Source of the DNA: Candidatus Collierbacteria bacterium GW2011_GWB1_44_6
GTDB lineage: Bacteria; Patescibacteriota; Microgenomatia; UBA1400; MFAQ01
DNA length: 22,057 bases
Reading direction: 5' to 3'
Assembly (NCBI GenBank): GCA_000998025.1
Contig: LCJG01000016.1
Span: 1-22,057 of the forward strand
The translations under genes were made by a program, and so were the position numbers. Shown here one piece after another: positions 6,311-13,768 of this stretch (positions are counted from its first letter, which is position 1; each line of letters begins with the position of its first letter). The notes beneath the pieces are model-generated. The model saw only the letters and a list, made by a program, of their open reading frames with translations, ran no database searches and was not told the origin of the DNA.

Positions 6311-6328
6311 TACCCCGTCTTTTTTTTT
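6300..6328 (+). terminator. intrinsic terminator overlapping the stop codon
   Basis: Perfect stem AGACGGG/CCCGTCT (6300-6306 with 6314-6320), a seven-base loop holding the TAA stop, and a run of about nine T. Confidence 0.9.
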
Positions 6329-6329
6329 G

Positions 6330-7115
6330 CTAAAGCACGGTCAGTTTGTTCCCTTTGATCTCTATTTTTAACCAGTCGGCATTGTTATCATAGTTGCTTT
6401 CGAGAATTCTTCGTTCTGGGTTGATTTCAAACCAAAGTATGTATTGACCATCGGGGACATTGGTAATATCAATGACTTGACCTTCAACACGGGCGAGATA
6501 GGTGTCACCCCAGCCGACAGACATACCTTGTGTATTTCTGGAGCAAGCGCTGGTGTAGAAGCGAGACTTAGCCGCTTCGGGTAGATTTAGGTCGTAGGTG
6601 TGTTCGTCCCAGATACAGAAACTCATCTTGCCGGTGGTGGCCACTATTCCGTTCTTTTCGTTTTTGTTTTTTATTGACCAGATCTGGTACTGGACGTAGT
6701 TATCGACGTGCCAGTGGCTATGGTCCGGGTGGTAGACGAAGGAACCAATATCCCGATATTCCCCGGAACCATCGATTTTTTTAATATATTGCGAAGCAAA
6801 AGTTTTATTTTGTTCGAGATCGTGGTGGCCGATTATTTCCAGTGGTCCTTGTCCTTGATTTACAAAAATCGTGTTGAAGCGGAGAGTTTTTATCTTGCTC
6901 GAGGGGTGGGCGATATAGATATCTTTCGGGGGAATAATCTTCATGTCGGGAAGTAATAAGTCTGTGCGTGGGCTCGGTGGTGTTTCGCTGACAACTTCTT
7001 TGGCTTTTTCGACTATTTCCTGGGCCGCATTGCGGACTAGCTGGGGATTGGCGCGGATATAAAAGATAGTTCCCAAGATGGCCGCAGTAAGAAATATCAC
7101 AAGTGAGTGCTTCAT
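6330..7115 (-). CDS. lysyl oxidase family protein, membrane-anchored
   Basis: A 261-residue protein with an N-terminal signal anchor (about residues 4-20), so the domain is probably extracytoplasmic. Residues 55-256 fit the lysyl oxidase family, copper amine oxidases that oxidise peptidyl lysine to allysine. The copper-ligand motif H132-S-H134-W-H136 corresponds to the His-x-His-x-His of animal LOX. K163 in GKMSFC and Y206 in GWGDTY align with the lysine and tyrosine that form the lysine tyrosylquinone cofactor. The following VIDITNVPDGQYILWFEINP and ESNYDNNAD match the conserved family C-terminus. The catalytic set therefore appears complete, unlike what would be expected for a decayed homologue. 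It starts at an ATG six bases after TATTAT (7127-7122), so it is probably leaderless. The substrate is unknown; crosslinking of surface proteins is an inference. Confidence 0.88.
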   Translation of the reverse strand: MKHSLVIFLTAAILGTIFYIRANPQLVRNAAQEIVEKAKEVVSETPPSPRTDLLLPDMKIIPPKDIYIAHPSSKIKTLRFNTIFVNQGQGPLEIIGHHDLEQNKTFASQYIKKIDGSGEYRDIGSFVYHPDHSHWHVDNYVQYQIWSIKNKNEKNGIVATTGKMSFCIWDEHTYDLNLPEAAKSRFYTSACSRNTQGMSVGWGDTYLARVEGQVIDITNVPDGQYILWFEINPERRILESNYDNNADWLKIEIKGNKLTVL

Positions 7116-7130
7116 ATATTCATAATAACA

Positions 7131-7152
7131 AAAACCCCGCCAATTGGCGGGG
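7131..7152 (-). terminator. intrinsic terminator of the 8701-7166 gene
   Basis: Perfect stem CCCCGCC/GGCGGGG (7135-7141 with 7146-7152) around AATT, followed by a T-run on the minus strand. Confidence 0.85.
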
Positions 7153-7165
7153 GTCGATTCACCTA

Positions 7166-8701
7166 TTATCTTTGAAGGCGTCTTTCGAGTTCATCCGTGA
7201 TTTTGCGCAGGTATTCAATGAGAACTTGATCTGACTCCTGGGCAAGATCGGGTGACAAACACTGACTTGTCGTGGGATCAATGGTGACGCTGTTCTCGTT
7301 TACGGGGTTCAGCTCGTACTCGCCTCGAAGCCACCGGTTCACATATTCGAAGCTGGGAAGGTCTTCGTAAACGACACGTGATTCCGGATCGATCACAGAG
7401 TAGAACCGGACATTCGAAGATACGTTTACGGCCGAAACATAGCCCATGAAGTAGAGCTTCGGGCCACCGGCTTCCTGTCTGACAACCGGCACCATTTCCA
7501 GGAGCGCTGCATTTCCGCACTTGTCACCACCATGGAACCAAACCAAATTTAGGTGGTTAGGTGCGGATTCGATTAGGGAAGCGAGGAAATCAGTGCCGGG
7601 GAGCGACTGGGTCTGCTCGGTCCTCCAGATTTTCACCGGTCCGTTGATGTCGTGAGAGTCGGACATCGCTATGGTGGTGATGGATTCGGTACTCGACCCG
7701 AGAGGGGAGAGGGTGGTGTACCACAGGTTGCCAGCGGTGCTTTTAAGGTGGAATGGGGAAGCATTTTCGGCATTGACCTGGGAGACATGGACCGTGAGAC
7801 GGGTGGTGCGATCGAAAATACCGTTCAGTACGCCGTTTCTCCAGCCATAGGCTTCCGTCCTGGCAGTCTCAAAGTCAAATGGAACCAGAGCAATGCCTTG
7901 CAGGCGGAGGTCAGCCTCGGCTACGGATTGGGGAAGGATCTCGATCAGCCCCTCGCTGCTCACCACGGCGACGCCGTAAATGTATGGGTAGCGGGCAAAG
8001 CCGGCCCGCTTGATCAGCGTGGTGACCGCCAGGTAGCGCCCATCTCCCTGTCGAACGTAAATAACATCCGAGAACTCAACAAAATACTCGTGCGAGCGGA
8101 TCAGGCTTTTGGCGTGGTTCCAAAGGATCCCTTTTTCCGAGAAGGTAAAGGGTTGGATCGCCGGGGTGACGGAATAGTCGTTGTTCATAACGAAGATACC
8201 CTGGGTCGGGCGGTACAGCTGTACCCAGAAACTGTTCGGGTCAATACTTGCAGTCCAGCGGTCCTGGACGTAGTCCAAGTCGCCTGCGGCAGTGGTGCCG
8301 TCATACTTGGCGGTGGCAATGTTGGCTGCGGCGATGGCGTATGGATACGGCCGGATTTCGTTCTGGGTGACTAGGCTGACGTTTTGATCTTCGTACATTG
8401 TGTGATCGCTCAAAGCGGCCATCTTAATGGGATCTTGAATTCCCAGCCAGACAAACCAAACGATTCCTAGAACAACAGCCGCTATCGCAGGCGCGACCCA
8501 GGGACTTTCGTCGTAACCAGCGCCATCAGCTTTATAGAAGGAGATGAAAGTCATGACGAGGGTTGAGATAACCAAAAGCCAACTGATCTGGTGAACGTAA
8601 AGGATGTCGATGATCAAATCCGAAACCGTTGGGGTGGTCCGGAAAATCAAAAACAGGATCAGGCCAATAACAGCGACTGCCAAACAACCATATTTCTTCA
8701 T
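7166..8701 (-). CDS. large membrane protein of unknown function
   Basis: A 511-residue protein I cannot assign. The N-terminus carries three hydrophobic segments (about 4-21, 34-55 and 68-88). A soluble region of about 420 residues follows, rich in beta strands. Visible landmarks include PYPYAIAAANIATAKYDG near 120-135, YIYGVAVVSSEGLIEILP near 240, and WFHGGDKCGNAALLEMVPV in the last third, then a charged C-terminal helix ending ERRLQR. Two cysteines of the soluble part (in DKCGN and TSQCLS) could form a disulphide if the domain is outside. The start is fixed by GGAGG eight bases upstream (8710-8706). GATAAT at 8740-8735 is a possible -10. It is a single-gene unit between two terminators. Confidence 0.75.
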   Translation of the reverse strand: MKKYGCLAVAVIGLILFLIFRTTPTVSDLIIDILYVHQISWLLVISTLVMTFISFYKADGAGYDESPWVAPAIAAVVLGIVWFVWLGIQDPIKMAALSDHTMYEDQNVSLVTQNEIRPYPYAIAAANIATAKYDGTTAAGDLDYVQDRWTASIDPNSFWVQLYRPTQGIFVMNNDYSVTPAIQPFTFSEKGILWNHAKSLIRSHEYFVEFSDVIYVRQGDGRYLAVTTLIKRAGFARYPYIYGVAVVSSEGLIEILPQSVAEADLRLQGIALVPFDFETARTEAYGWRNGVLNGIFDRTTRLTVHVSQVNAENASPFHLKSTAGNLWYTTLSPLGSSTESITTIAMSDSHDINGPVKIWRTEQTQSLPGTDFLASLIESAPNHLNLVWFHGGDKCGNAALLEMVPVVRQEAGGPKLYFMGYVSAVNVSSNVRFYSVIDPESRVVYEDLPSFEYVNRWLRGEYELNPVNENSVTIDPTTSQCLSPDLAQESDQVLIEYLRKITDELERRLQR

Positions 8702-8758
8702 ATAGCCTCCAATGTGAATGTACTTACAGGAGATATTATCTCATAGAAATGCAATCAT

Positions 8759-8783
8759 AAAAAAACCCGCTGGGAGGCGGGTT
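8759..8783 (-). terminator. intrinsic terminator of the 9357-8806 gene
   Basis: Stem AACCCGC/GCGGGTT (8764-8770 with 8777-8783) with a six-base loop and seven T on the minus strand. Confidence 0.85.
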
Positions 8784-8805
8784 GAAGTACTGTGGGGCAG
8801 GCTGC

Positions 8806-9357
8806 TTATTGGGAAATCTTTGATTGGATTTCCTCAACGAACCGTTCCCAGGTGATATGAATCGTGATGGTGGGGGCGACATTGAAGAGATCGTTGAAGT
8901 TACCGATTTCAGTGTCCTTGTACACACTTCCGTTCATTTGTTCCTGTGTGAAGTTGAATTCAAAGGTTGGATTAACGTATTTTGCTTGATAATCCCAGAG
9001 AATGTTTCTGTATGGTACTTCTACTACTGTACTAAGTCCAGAAGGGACTACCCAACGAAATTGAACAACATCACCGGTTTGAACTTGTCCCTGAAAAGTA
9101 CCACCCCCAAAGACCAGAAAAAAGGATCCGCCGCCGGAGACTTGGCCACTTAGCTCGTTCCCGGATGGATCGAGGACAGCCATATCATGTTCTCCCAGTA
9201 CGCCATACTTTGCGTATAAATCGGAATAGGATATGTAGGATTCGTCCACGCTTTTGAAAAATGACAACATTCCTATCAGGATGACAACGATGAAAACAAT
9301 TGATAGAACTAAACCTACCAGTGGCTGAACAACGTTCTCATAATAAGTCCGATTCAT
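8806..9357 (-). CDS. single-pass membrane protein of unknown function
   Basis: A 183-residue protein. One membrane helix (about residues 12-34) follows a short N-terminal tail. The remaining 150 residues are predicted extracytoplasmic and beta-rich, with a Gly-rich SGGGSFFLVFGGGTFQG stretch near 74-90 and a final amphipathic helix. I recognise no family. AGGAG lies seven bases before the ATG and there is a good promoter at 9390-9418. With its own terminator at 8759-8783 it forms a complete single-gene unit. It sits next to another unknown membrane protein with the same gene architecture (8701-7166), so the two may work together, but that is only proximity. Confidence 0.75.
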   Translation of the reverse strand: MNRTYYENVVQPLVGLVLSIVFIVVILIGMLSFFKSVDESYISYSDLYAKYGVLGEHDMAVLDPSGNELSGQVSGGGSFFLVFGGGTFQGQVQTGDVVQFRWVVPSGLSTVVEVPYRNILWDYQAKYVNPTFEFNFTQEQMNGSVYKDTEIGNFNDLFNVAPTITIHITWERFVEEIQSKISQ

Positions 9358-9389
9358 GTAATACTCCTGTTAACGTAAGATTTTGATGT

Positions 9390-9418
9390 ATTCTATCTGT
9401 ATTATGGGATTTAGTCAA
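9390..9418 (-). promoter_or_regulatory. promoter of the 9357-8806 gene
   Basis: TTGACT (9418-9413), a 17-bp spacer and TAGAAT (9395-9390) on the minus strand. The leader is about 25 nt and contains AGGAG. The opposite strand carries the start region of the elp3-like gene. Confidence 0.75.
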
Positions 9419-9452
9419 CAGGAGTGGTCTGAAGTCGGGTAAAATAGACGGA

Positions 9453-10979
9453 ATGTCTATTGAAGAATTGGTGCGAAGGGATGGGGAAAAAATCACTCCT
9501 GAAAATTTGGAGGAATACCGTCGCAGCTGGGCGAAGGTTTTGGGTCGGATGCCCAAGAACTCGGAGATCTGGCCATTTATCGAGGATGAGGAAATAAAAG
9601 AAATGTACAAGACCAGAAGTGTGCGGACGGAGTCTGGAGTGGCCCCCTTTGCGGTCATGATGAAACCTCACTATTGCCCAGGCAACTGCGTTTATTGTCC
9701 TTTGGAGCAGGGGATGCCGAAGTCGTATCTTTCGGATGAGCCGGCTGCGCAGCGGGCAAAGAAACTTAAGTTTGATAGCCGTCTACAGGTGGAAATGCGG
9801 TTGAAACAACTGGAGGAAACGGGGCATGTGACCGACAAAATAGATTTGATTGTGATTGGCGGCACCTTTTCGGCTTATCCTGACGATTACAAATTGGAAT
9901 TTTTTAAAGGGATGTTTGACGGAGTGAATGGATTTGTTTCTGATAGTTTGGAGTCGGCACAGAAATTTAATGAATCCGGAAAGAGACGGATCGTCGGTAT
10001 CTCGGTAGAGACCAGACCGGATTGGGTGACGGAGCAAGAAATTATTTTATGGAGAAAGATGGGGGTGACCAAAGTGCAGCTTGGGGTACAGGCTTTTGAC
10101 GAGCAGATTTTGAGAAAAATCGAAAGAGGCCACGACTTGGATGCTGTTGGGGAGGCCACCAGAATGTGCCGCAATGCCGGAATTAAGATCTGCTATCACT
10201 TTATGCCAAATCTACCGGGGAGCAGTCCCGAAAAAGATATGGAGATGGCTAGGGTGATGTTTGCAGATCCCAGATTCCAGCCTGATTATTTGAAGGTTTA
10301 CCCGGCCATGGTCATTCCCGATACTGAATTGTTTAATATGTGGAAAAGGGGAGAATATGAGAGTTATACCGAAGAGGATTTGAAAAAGGTGCTAAAAGAG
10401 GTAAAGAGATTAACTCCGAAGTGGTGCAGGATCGATAGACTAGTGCGCGACATCAGTAAACAGTGGGTTAGTTCTGGGACCTTGAGGACAAATATGAGAC
10501 AGCAATTGCAGGAGGAATTAAAGAAAGAAGGTAAAAAATGCCTATGTATCCGTTGCCGGGAAGTGAGGGCGGGGATTTATGATGCAAAGGTAGAGTTGAA
10601 AATGGATGAAAGAGAGACCTTGGGAGGTAAGGAGCTGTTTATGTCTTACGAAAATGACGAAAATTTATTCTCGATGCTTAGACTTCGTTTGCCGGACAAG
10701 GGAGAGAAAATGCTTTTTCCCGAGCTTGTAGGCGCCGCCATTATCCGTGAAGTGCACACCTATGGCCAAGTTAAGGATCTGCAAGGCCAGGCCTTGCAGG
10801 AGGGGAAGTCACAGCATAGGGGGTTGGGTAAGAGGCTGATGGCCAAGGCAGAGGAGATTGCAAAAGAAAGGGGGTACGAGAAAATGGCGGTGATATCTGC
10901 AATAGGCACAAGAGAGTACTATAAAAAACTGGGATATGCGCTAGAGGGCGAATATATGGTAATAGATCTAAGTGAGTAA
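9453..10979 (+). CDS. elp3: Elp3-like radical SAM/GNAT tRNA uridine-34 modification enzyme
   Basis: A 508-residue protein with the Elp3 architecture. The radical SAM domain carries an Fe-S motif C75-x3-C79-x2-C82. The usual Elp3 landmarks follow (GGTFSAYP, GISVETRPDWV, QLGVQAFDEQIL, CYHFMPNLPG, DYLKVYP). A zinc-type C363-x-C365-x2-C368 in CLCIRCREVR and a GNAT domain (about 425-508) with the acetyl-CoA loop QHRGLGKR complete it. The family makes carboxymethyl-type groups at C5 of wobble uridine in tRNA. The spacing C-x3-C differs from C-x4-C and C-x9-C in the Elp3 sequences I recall, and the usual CPGG after the cluster is replaced by CPLEQG. It is a little short (archaeal and eukaryotic proteins are about 540-550). 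TAAAAT at 9440-9445 lies seven bases before the ATG, so the mRNA is probably leaderless. Confidence 0.93.
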   Translation: MSIEELVRRDGEKITPENLEEYRRSWAKVLGRMPKNSEIWPFIEDEEIKEMYKTRSVRTESGVAPFAVMMKPHYCPGNCVYCPLEQGMPKSYLSDEPAAQRAKKLKFDSRLQVEMRLKQLEETGHVTDKIDLIVIGGTFSAYPDDYKLEFFKGMFDGVNGFVSDSLESAQKFNESGKRRIVGISVETRPDWVTEQEIILWRKMGVTKVQLGVQAFDEQILRKIERGHDLDAVGEATRMCRNAGIKICYHFMPNLPGSSPEKDMEMARVMFADPRFQPDYLKVYPAMVIPDTELFNMWKRGEYESYTEEDLKKVLKEVKRLTPKWCRIDRLVRDISKQWVSSGTLRTNMRQQLQEELKKEGKKCLCIRCREVRAGIYDAKVELKMDERETLGGKELFMSYENDENLFSMLRLRLPDKGEKMLFPELVGAAIIREVHTYGQVKDLQGQALQEGKSQHRGLGKRLMAKAEEIAKERGYEKMAVISAIGTREYYKKLGYALEGEYMVIDLSE

Positions 10980-10982
10980 CTG

Positions 10983-10988
10983 TATAAT
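10983..10988 (+). promoter_or_regulatory. -10 box of the 11025-11728 pair
   Basis: A perfect TATAAT, four bases after the elp3 stop codon. No clear -35. The start at 11025 has its own AAAGGAG, giving a leader of about 30 nt. Confidence 0.5.
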
Positions 10989-11024
10989 ATAAGTCATCTT
11001 AGGAAATTGACAAAGGAGACCGTA

Positions 11025-11282
11025 ATGATTATTTTACTTATTCTATCGATCGTGTTGGGGGTGTTTGGTGGCAGTCTGTTAAGGGTGATTGTCACTGGGA
11101 GGGATCGGTCGATGATGACTTTTATCTCACTTTGCGTATATGGTGGGCTTTCTACATTTTGTCTTTTTGGGTTTGTCTCACAAACATTTTTGCTGTCACC
11201 GATCCTGATTTTACTTTGGACCCTGGGTGGGTCCGCTGCGATACATGGTTTGATCGCAGCTTCGCCGTTTCGGTTATTTTAA
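11025..11282 (+). CDS. small three-helix membrane protein
   Basis: An 85-residue very hydrophobic protein with about three membrane segments (1-20, 30-50 and 58-80) and a short basic loop VTGRDRS between the first two. I chose the ATG at 11025 because AAAGGAG precedes it; the in-frame TTG at 11007 has no ribosome site. The stop codon overlaps the Shine-Dalgarno of the next gene, so the two are probably translationally coupled. I do not recognise the family. Confidence 0.65.
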   Translation: MIILLILSIVLGVFGGSLLRVIVTGRDRSMMTFISLCVYGGLSTFCLFGFVSQTFLLSPILILLWTLGGSAAIHGLIAASPFRLF

Positions 11283-11293
11283 AGGAGGTGCCG

Positions 11294-11728
11294 ATGTGTT
11301 GGTTCATGTTGAAGGACGAGTATAAGCCTGCGGTTGCTTTGGGAGGGGTGGTGGGTTTAATCATCATTATTTTTGCCTGTGTCTATACAGGTATTGAAAC
11401 AAACAAGTTCGATCAAGGTTTTTCTCGGGGTGAAGTCAACCTTCCAGCCAAGGAAATCGGCCTAAATCAAGAAGGCCATCCTGTTCACACTGACATTGAC
11501 CTGATTGACATTCCGTCGGGCTATTCTTTGCAGTATTATCCTAGGGTTTTTGAAATTGACGGCTATGAAGAATTTGACCTACCAGAAGGTGCAACAGTAC
11601 TGATGGTTGCCGCCCCGGCGATTGAGGATCAAATTCTCATCACAATGCCGGAATCTTCTGGGGGAAAGGTGAGAGTAACTACCCCTGACGTATTGGAGAG
11701 TGTTCCGGTGATAATGTGGGTTAAATAA
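11294..11728 (+). CDS. single-pass membrane protein of unknown function
   Basis: A 144-residue protein. A membrane helix at about residues 13-32 is followed by about 110 predicted extracytoplasmic residues, acidic and rich in Pro and Ile. The tail looks like a small beta domain (FDLPEGATVLMVAAP, then QILITMPESSGGKVRVTTP). The start was chosen from the strong AAAGGAGGTG directly upstream; the frame is open to 11132, but that part overlaps the preceding gene. It forms a two-gene unit with the 11025 gene and is closed by a terminator. Unknown function. Confidence 0.7.
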   Translation: MCWFMLKDEYKPAVALGGVVGLIIIIFACVYTGIETNKFDQGFSRGEVNLPAKEIGLNQEGHPVHTDIDLIDIPSGYSLQYYPRVFEIDGYEEFDLPEGATVLMVAAPAIEDQILITMPESSGGKVRVTTPDVLESVPVIMWVK

Positions 11729-11737
11729 CTTTTTTCG

Positions 11738-11761
11738 CCTGGTGTAACAGCCAGGTTTTTT
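11738..11761 (+). terminator. intrinsic terminator
   Basis: Short stem CCTGG/CCAGG (11738-11742 with 11751-11755) and six T residues. It separates the membrane-protein pair from the toxin-antitoxin promoter. Confidence 0.65.
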
Positions 11762-11771
11762 GTGTTAAGGG

Positions 11772-11802
11772 TTGACATATGATGAGTTGGTGATATGATG
11801 AG
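11772..11802 (+). promoter_or_regulatory. toxin-antitoxin promoter with duplicated operator
   Basis: A perfect TTGACA (11772-11777), a 16-bp spacer and TATGAT (11794-11799) are followed by six bases and the ATG at 11806, so the mRNA is probably leaderless. The ten-base sequence ATATGATGAG occurs twice, at 11777-11786 and 11793-11802, exactly 16 bp apart. One copy overlaps the end of the -35 and one covers the -10. This fits autorepression by the ribbon-helix-helix antitoxin encoded just downstream. Confidence 0.7.
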
Positions 11803-11805
11803 GTT

Positions 11806-12054
11806 ATGCAAACCCAACAATATATCCGCTCGACCGTAAATTTACCCTTAGACCTTCATAAAAAGCTTAAAATGGAAGCAATCAATAGACAAGTTACATT
11901 TTCGGAGGTTGTTGTGAGCCGGTTGATCGGTAAAAGTGGACAAACAGAGAGCCTTGGAAGCGTGCTGTCATTTTTTAAAAAAATAAGACAAAGCGGTCCT
12001 TCTTTTGATGGAGCGGAAGCGATTAGAAGAAACCGTGATACCGGTAATATATGA
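11806..12054 (+). CDS. VapB-type antitoxin, ribbon-helix-helix
   Basis: An 82-residue protein. Residues 6-42 have the ribbon-helix-helix pattern: a short strand (IRSTVNLPLDL), helix 1 (HKKLKMEAINRQ), a turn, then helix 2 beginning TFSEVVVSRLI. The polar C-terminal 40 residues would wrap the toxin. The gene overlaps the PIN-domain gene by four bases (ATGA), the usual antitoxin-toxin arrangement. Its promoter contains two copies of a ten-base motif, likely its own operator. Antitoxin identity rests mainly on the neighbour and fold pattern. Confidence 0.82.
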   Translation: MQTQQYIRSTVNLPLDLHKKLKMEAINRQVTFSEVVVSRLIGKSGQTESLGSVLSFFKKIRQSGPSFDGAEAIRRNRDTGNI

Positions 12055-12467
12055 CGGAGATAGTTGTAGATGCTTCAGTTTTTGTGAGTTTGTTTGACAG
12101 GGAAACCGAGAACACTAAACTAGCCGAAAAACTGATAGATTTAATGAACCAGGGAGAGATTTTGGTGACTTGTCCGGATTTAATACTGTTGGAACTTACT
12201 AACGTGCTGGTTAAAACGAAGAGGCTTGAGGTAAAAGACGTAGTGAAGTTCGCAAGAATACTTGAATCAATGGGGGTGGAATTTATGCAGCTCTTGCCTG
12301 GGGATGTTGAAGAGGTGGCTAAATACATGAAGAAATATAGCCTGACAGCCTACGACGCCTGTTACTTGCAGCTTGCTGAGATGTCTGAGACGCTACTTAT
12401 TACGGAAGACAAGGAGCTGTTGAAAGTAAAACGGTGCGTAACATTGAGCCAGTTTTTTGCCGTTTAA
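12051..12467 (+). CDS. VapC-type PIN-domain ribonuclease toxin
   Basis: A 138-residue PIN-domain protein. The four conserved acidic positions are visible: D7 in IVVDASVF, E48 in LLELTNVL, D102 in TAYDACYLQLA, and D120 in LLITEDKELL. Length and motif order fit VapC toxins, Mg-dependent RNases that typically cut tRNA or rRNA. All four acidic residues are present, so the toxin is probably active. It overlaps the antitoxin gene by four bases and should be co-translated. The RNA target cannot be told from sequence. Confidence 0.9.
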   Translation: MTEIVVDASVFVSLFDRETENTKLAEKLIDLMNQGEILVTCPDLILLELTNVLVKTKRLEVKDVVKFARILESMGVEFMQLLPGDVEEVAKYMKKYSLTAYDACYLQLAEMSETLLITEDKELLKVKRCVTLSQFFAV

Positions 12468-12504
12468 GGACATTGTGGTGCAAATTTTGTTGTATCATTT
12501 AGAT

Positions 12505-13128
12505 ATGAAAAAGTTTTTATTTGGTAGTTTGGTTTCGACCTTATTATTCGTAATAGTGCTGTTTTTTCCAAAAGGTGCGTCAGCCAACGAGGGAATCATC
12601 AATCTTAGGGGAGCTGGTACTTTTGGGTCTTGTTTTGCGGCCTCGGTTTTTGTCGATGGCACATATAAAATACTCATGACTTGCCGGGATCTCAGAATTG
12701 CCCTAACCTCGGAAAAGAACATTTATGTAGCTTGGGTGGAAGACGATGCCGCAAAGCAAAAGAGGCTGGGTGAGATCGTTAATGGAAAAATGTCGACGCT
12801 TACCGATATCAAATTCGTCAGAATTTTTATTACAGCCGAGACAAGTGGTTATGGCAACAAACCCTCCGAAGATGTTTTGCTTACAGGTTTTGTGGAGCCA
12901 ATCAATTTTGGACCCGGAATTGCATCGACCCCTATTTTGACACCGACACCAATACCTTCTCGATCTGAAACTGTTTTGACTCCAAAGGTAACCAAAACTA
13001 CTGAGCCAGGTAATTCTGGTCTGGGGAGTGCCCTTTCTACGGTTTTTAAAATCGCCTTGTTAGGCTTTGGCGTTTTGCTCTTGGTAGTTGGTGTGTTTAG
13101 CTTCCTTTCCCGAAGGAGGAGCTTATAG
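12505..13128 (+). CDS. secreted protein anchored by a C-terminal membrane helix
   Basis: A 207-residue protein. The N-terminal signal peptide ends in GASA, with cleavage likely after residue 27. The extracellular domain (28-140) contains two cysteines (C43, C60) that could form a disulphide. A Thr/Pro-rich stalk (about 141-168), a membrane helix (about 179-200) and a basic tail SRRRSL follow. This is the layout of a surface protein held by its C-terminus. I do not recognise the domain. The start at 12505 was preferred over the in-frame ATG at 12457 because it begins a proper signal peptide and lies six bases after TATCAT (12493-12498). It converges with the protease gene, leaving three bases between stops. 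Confidence 0.75.
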   Translation: MKKFLFGSLVSTLLFVIVLFFPKGASANEGIINLRGAGTFGSCFAASVFVDGTYKILMTCRDLRIALTSEKNIYVAWVEDDAAKQKRLGEIVNGKMSTLTDIKFVRIFITAETSGYGNKPSEDVLLTGFVEPINFGPGIASTPILTPTPIPSRSETVLTPKVTKTTEPGNSGLGSALSTVFKIALLGFGVLLLVVGVFSFLSRRRSL

Positions 13129-13131
13129 GGA

Positions 13132-13761
13132 CTAGGGGATGAGAAGGTTGGAGAGAAACTCGATGGGTGGGATGATGATCGAGTAGATGGGTGCGTCACC
13201 GCCAAAAATGGGGAAGATAAGTAGGATTAGAATCAGGACGCCATAACGGTTCATGATAGCCTGGAATTCGTAGGCTAAGTTTCTGGGTAGCAGGGCGAAG
13301 ATGATCTTTTGGCCATCTAGCGGGCCGACAGGTACGAGGTTAAAAATGGCAAGGCTGATATTGGTCATAATTAGAGGGATGAGGAAGAAGGAATATACAT
13401 GAGGGAGTAGCCTGATGAGCATGGCGACTGCGGTGGCCAGGAGTAGGTTACTTATGGGTCCGGCTATGGAAATGATGCCAGCGTCTCTCCTCGGGTTTTT
13501 TAGATTGAAGGGGTCAAAGGGGGTGGGTTTTCCCCAGCCGAAGACAAAATTGGTGCCAGAAATACTGGAAAAGATGATTAGACTAAGGGGGAGAAGCACC
13601 GTGCCTATCGGATCGATGTGGGCGAAGGGGTTGAGGGTTAGCCTGCCTGCAGCACGGGGGGTGGGGTCGCCCAACCTATCTGCGGCAAAGGCGTGTGCGA
13701 ACTCGTGAAGGCTAATGGAGATAATGAGATAGACGATGTAAAGAAGGAAGATAAAGATCAT
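13132..13761 (-). CDS. site-2-type intramembrane metalloprotease (M50)
   Basis: A 209-residue multi-pass membrane protein. The zinc motif H19-E20-F-A-H23 lies in the first helix, and the third ligand D149 is in NLVPVGPLDGQ, the typical N-x-x-P-x-x-P-x-D-G motif. The intervening LNPFAHIDPIGTVLLP and FGWGKPTPFDPFNLKNPRRD are family hallmarks. The short form, without PDZ domains, is the group that includes many uncharacterised bacterial M50 proteases; substrates are unknown. The start lies seven bases downstream of TATAAT (13774-13769), so the mRNA is probably leaderless. It is divergent from rpmB with 53 bp between start codons. Confidence 0.92.
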   Translation of the reverse strand: MIFIFLLYIVYLIISISLHEFAHAFAADRLGDPTPRAAGRLTLNPFAHIDPIGTVLLPLSLIIFSSISGTNFVFGWGKPTPFDPFNLKNPRRDAGIISIAGPISNLLLATAVAMLIRLLPHVYSFFLIPLIMTNISLAIFNLVPVGPLDGQKIIFALLPRNLAYEFQAIMNRYGVLILILLIFPIFGGDAPIYSIIIPPIEFLSNLLIP

Positions 13762-13768
13762 GTAAGTT

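Noticed and set aside
7652..8374. Plus-strand frame of 240 codons opposite the large membrane protein
   Set aside because: The minus-strand gene has a ribosome site, terminator and membrane helices; the plus frame has none.
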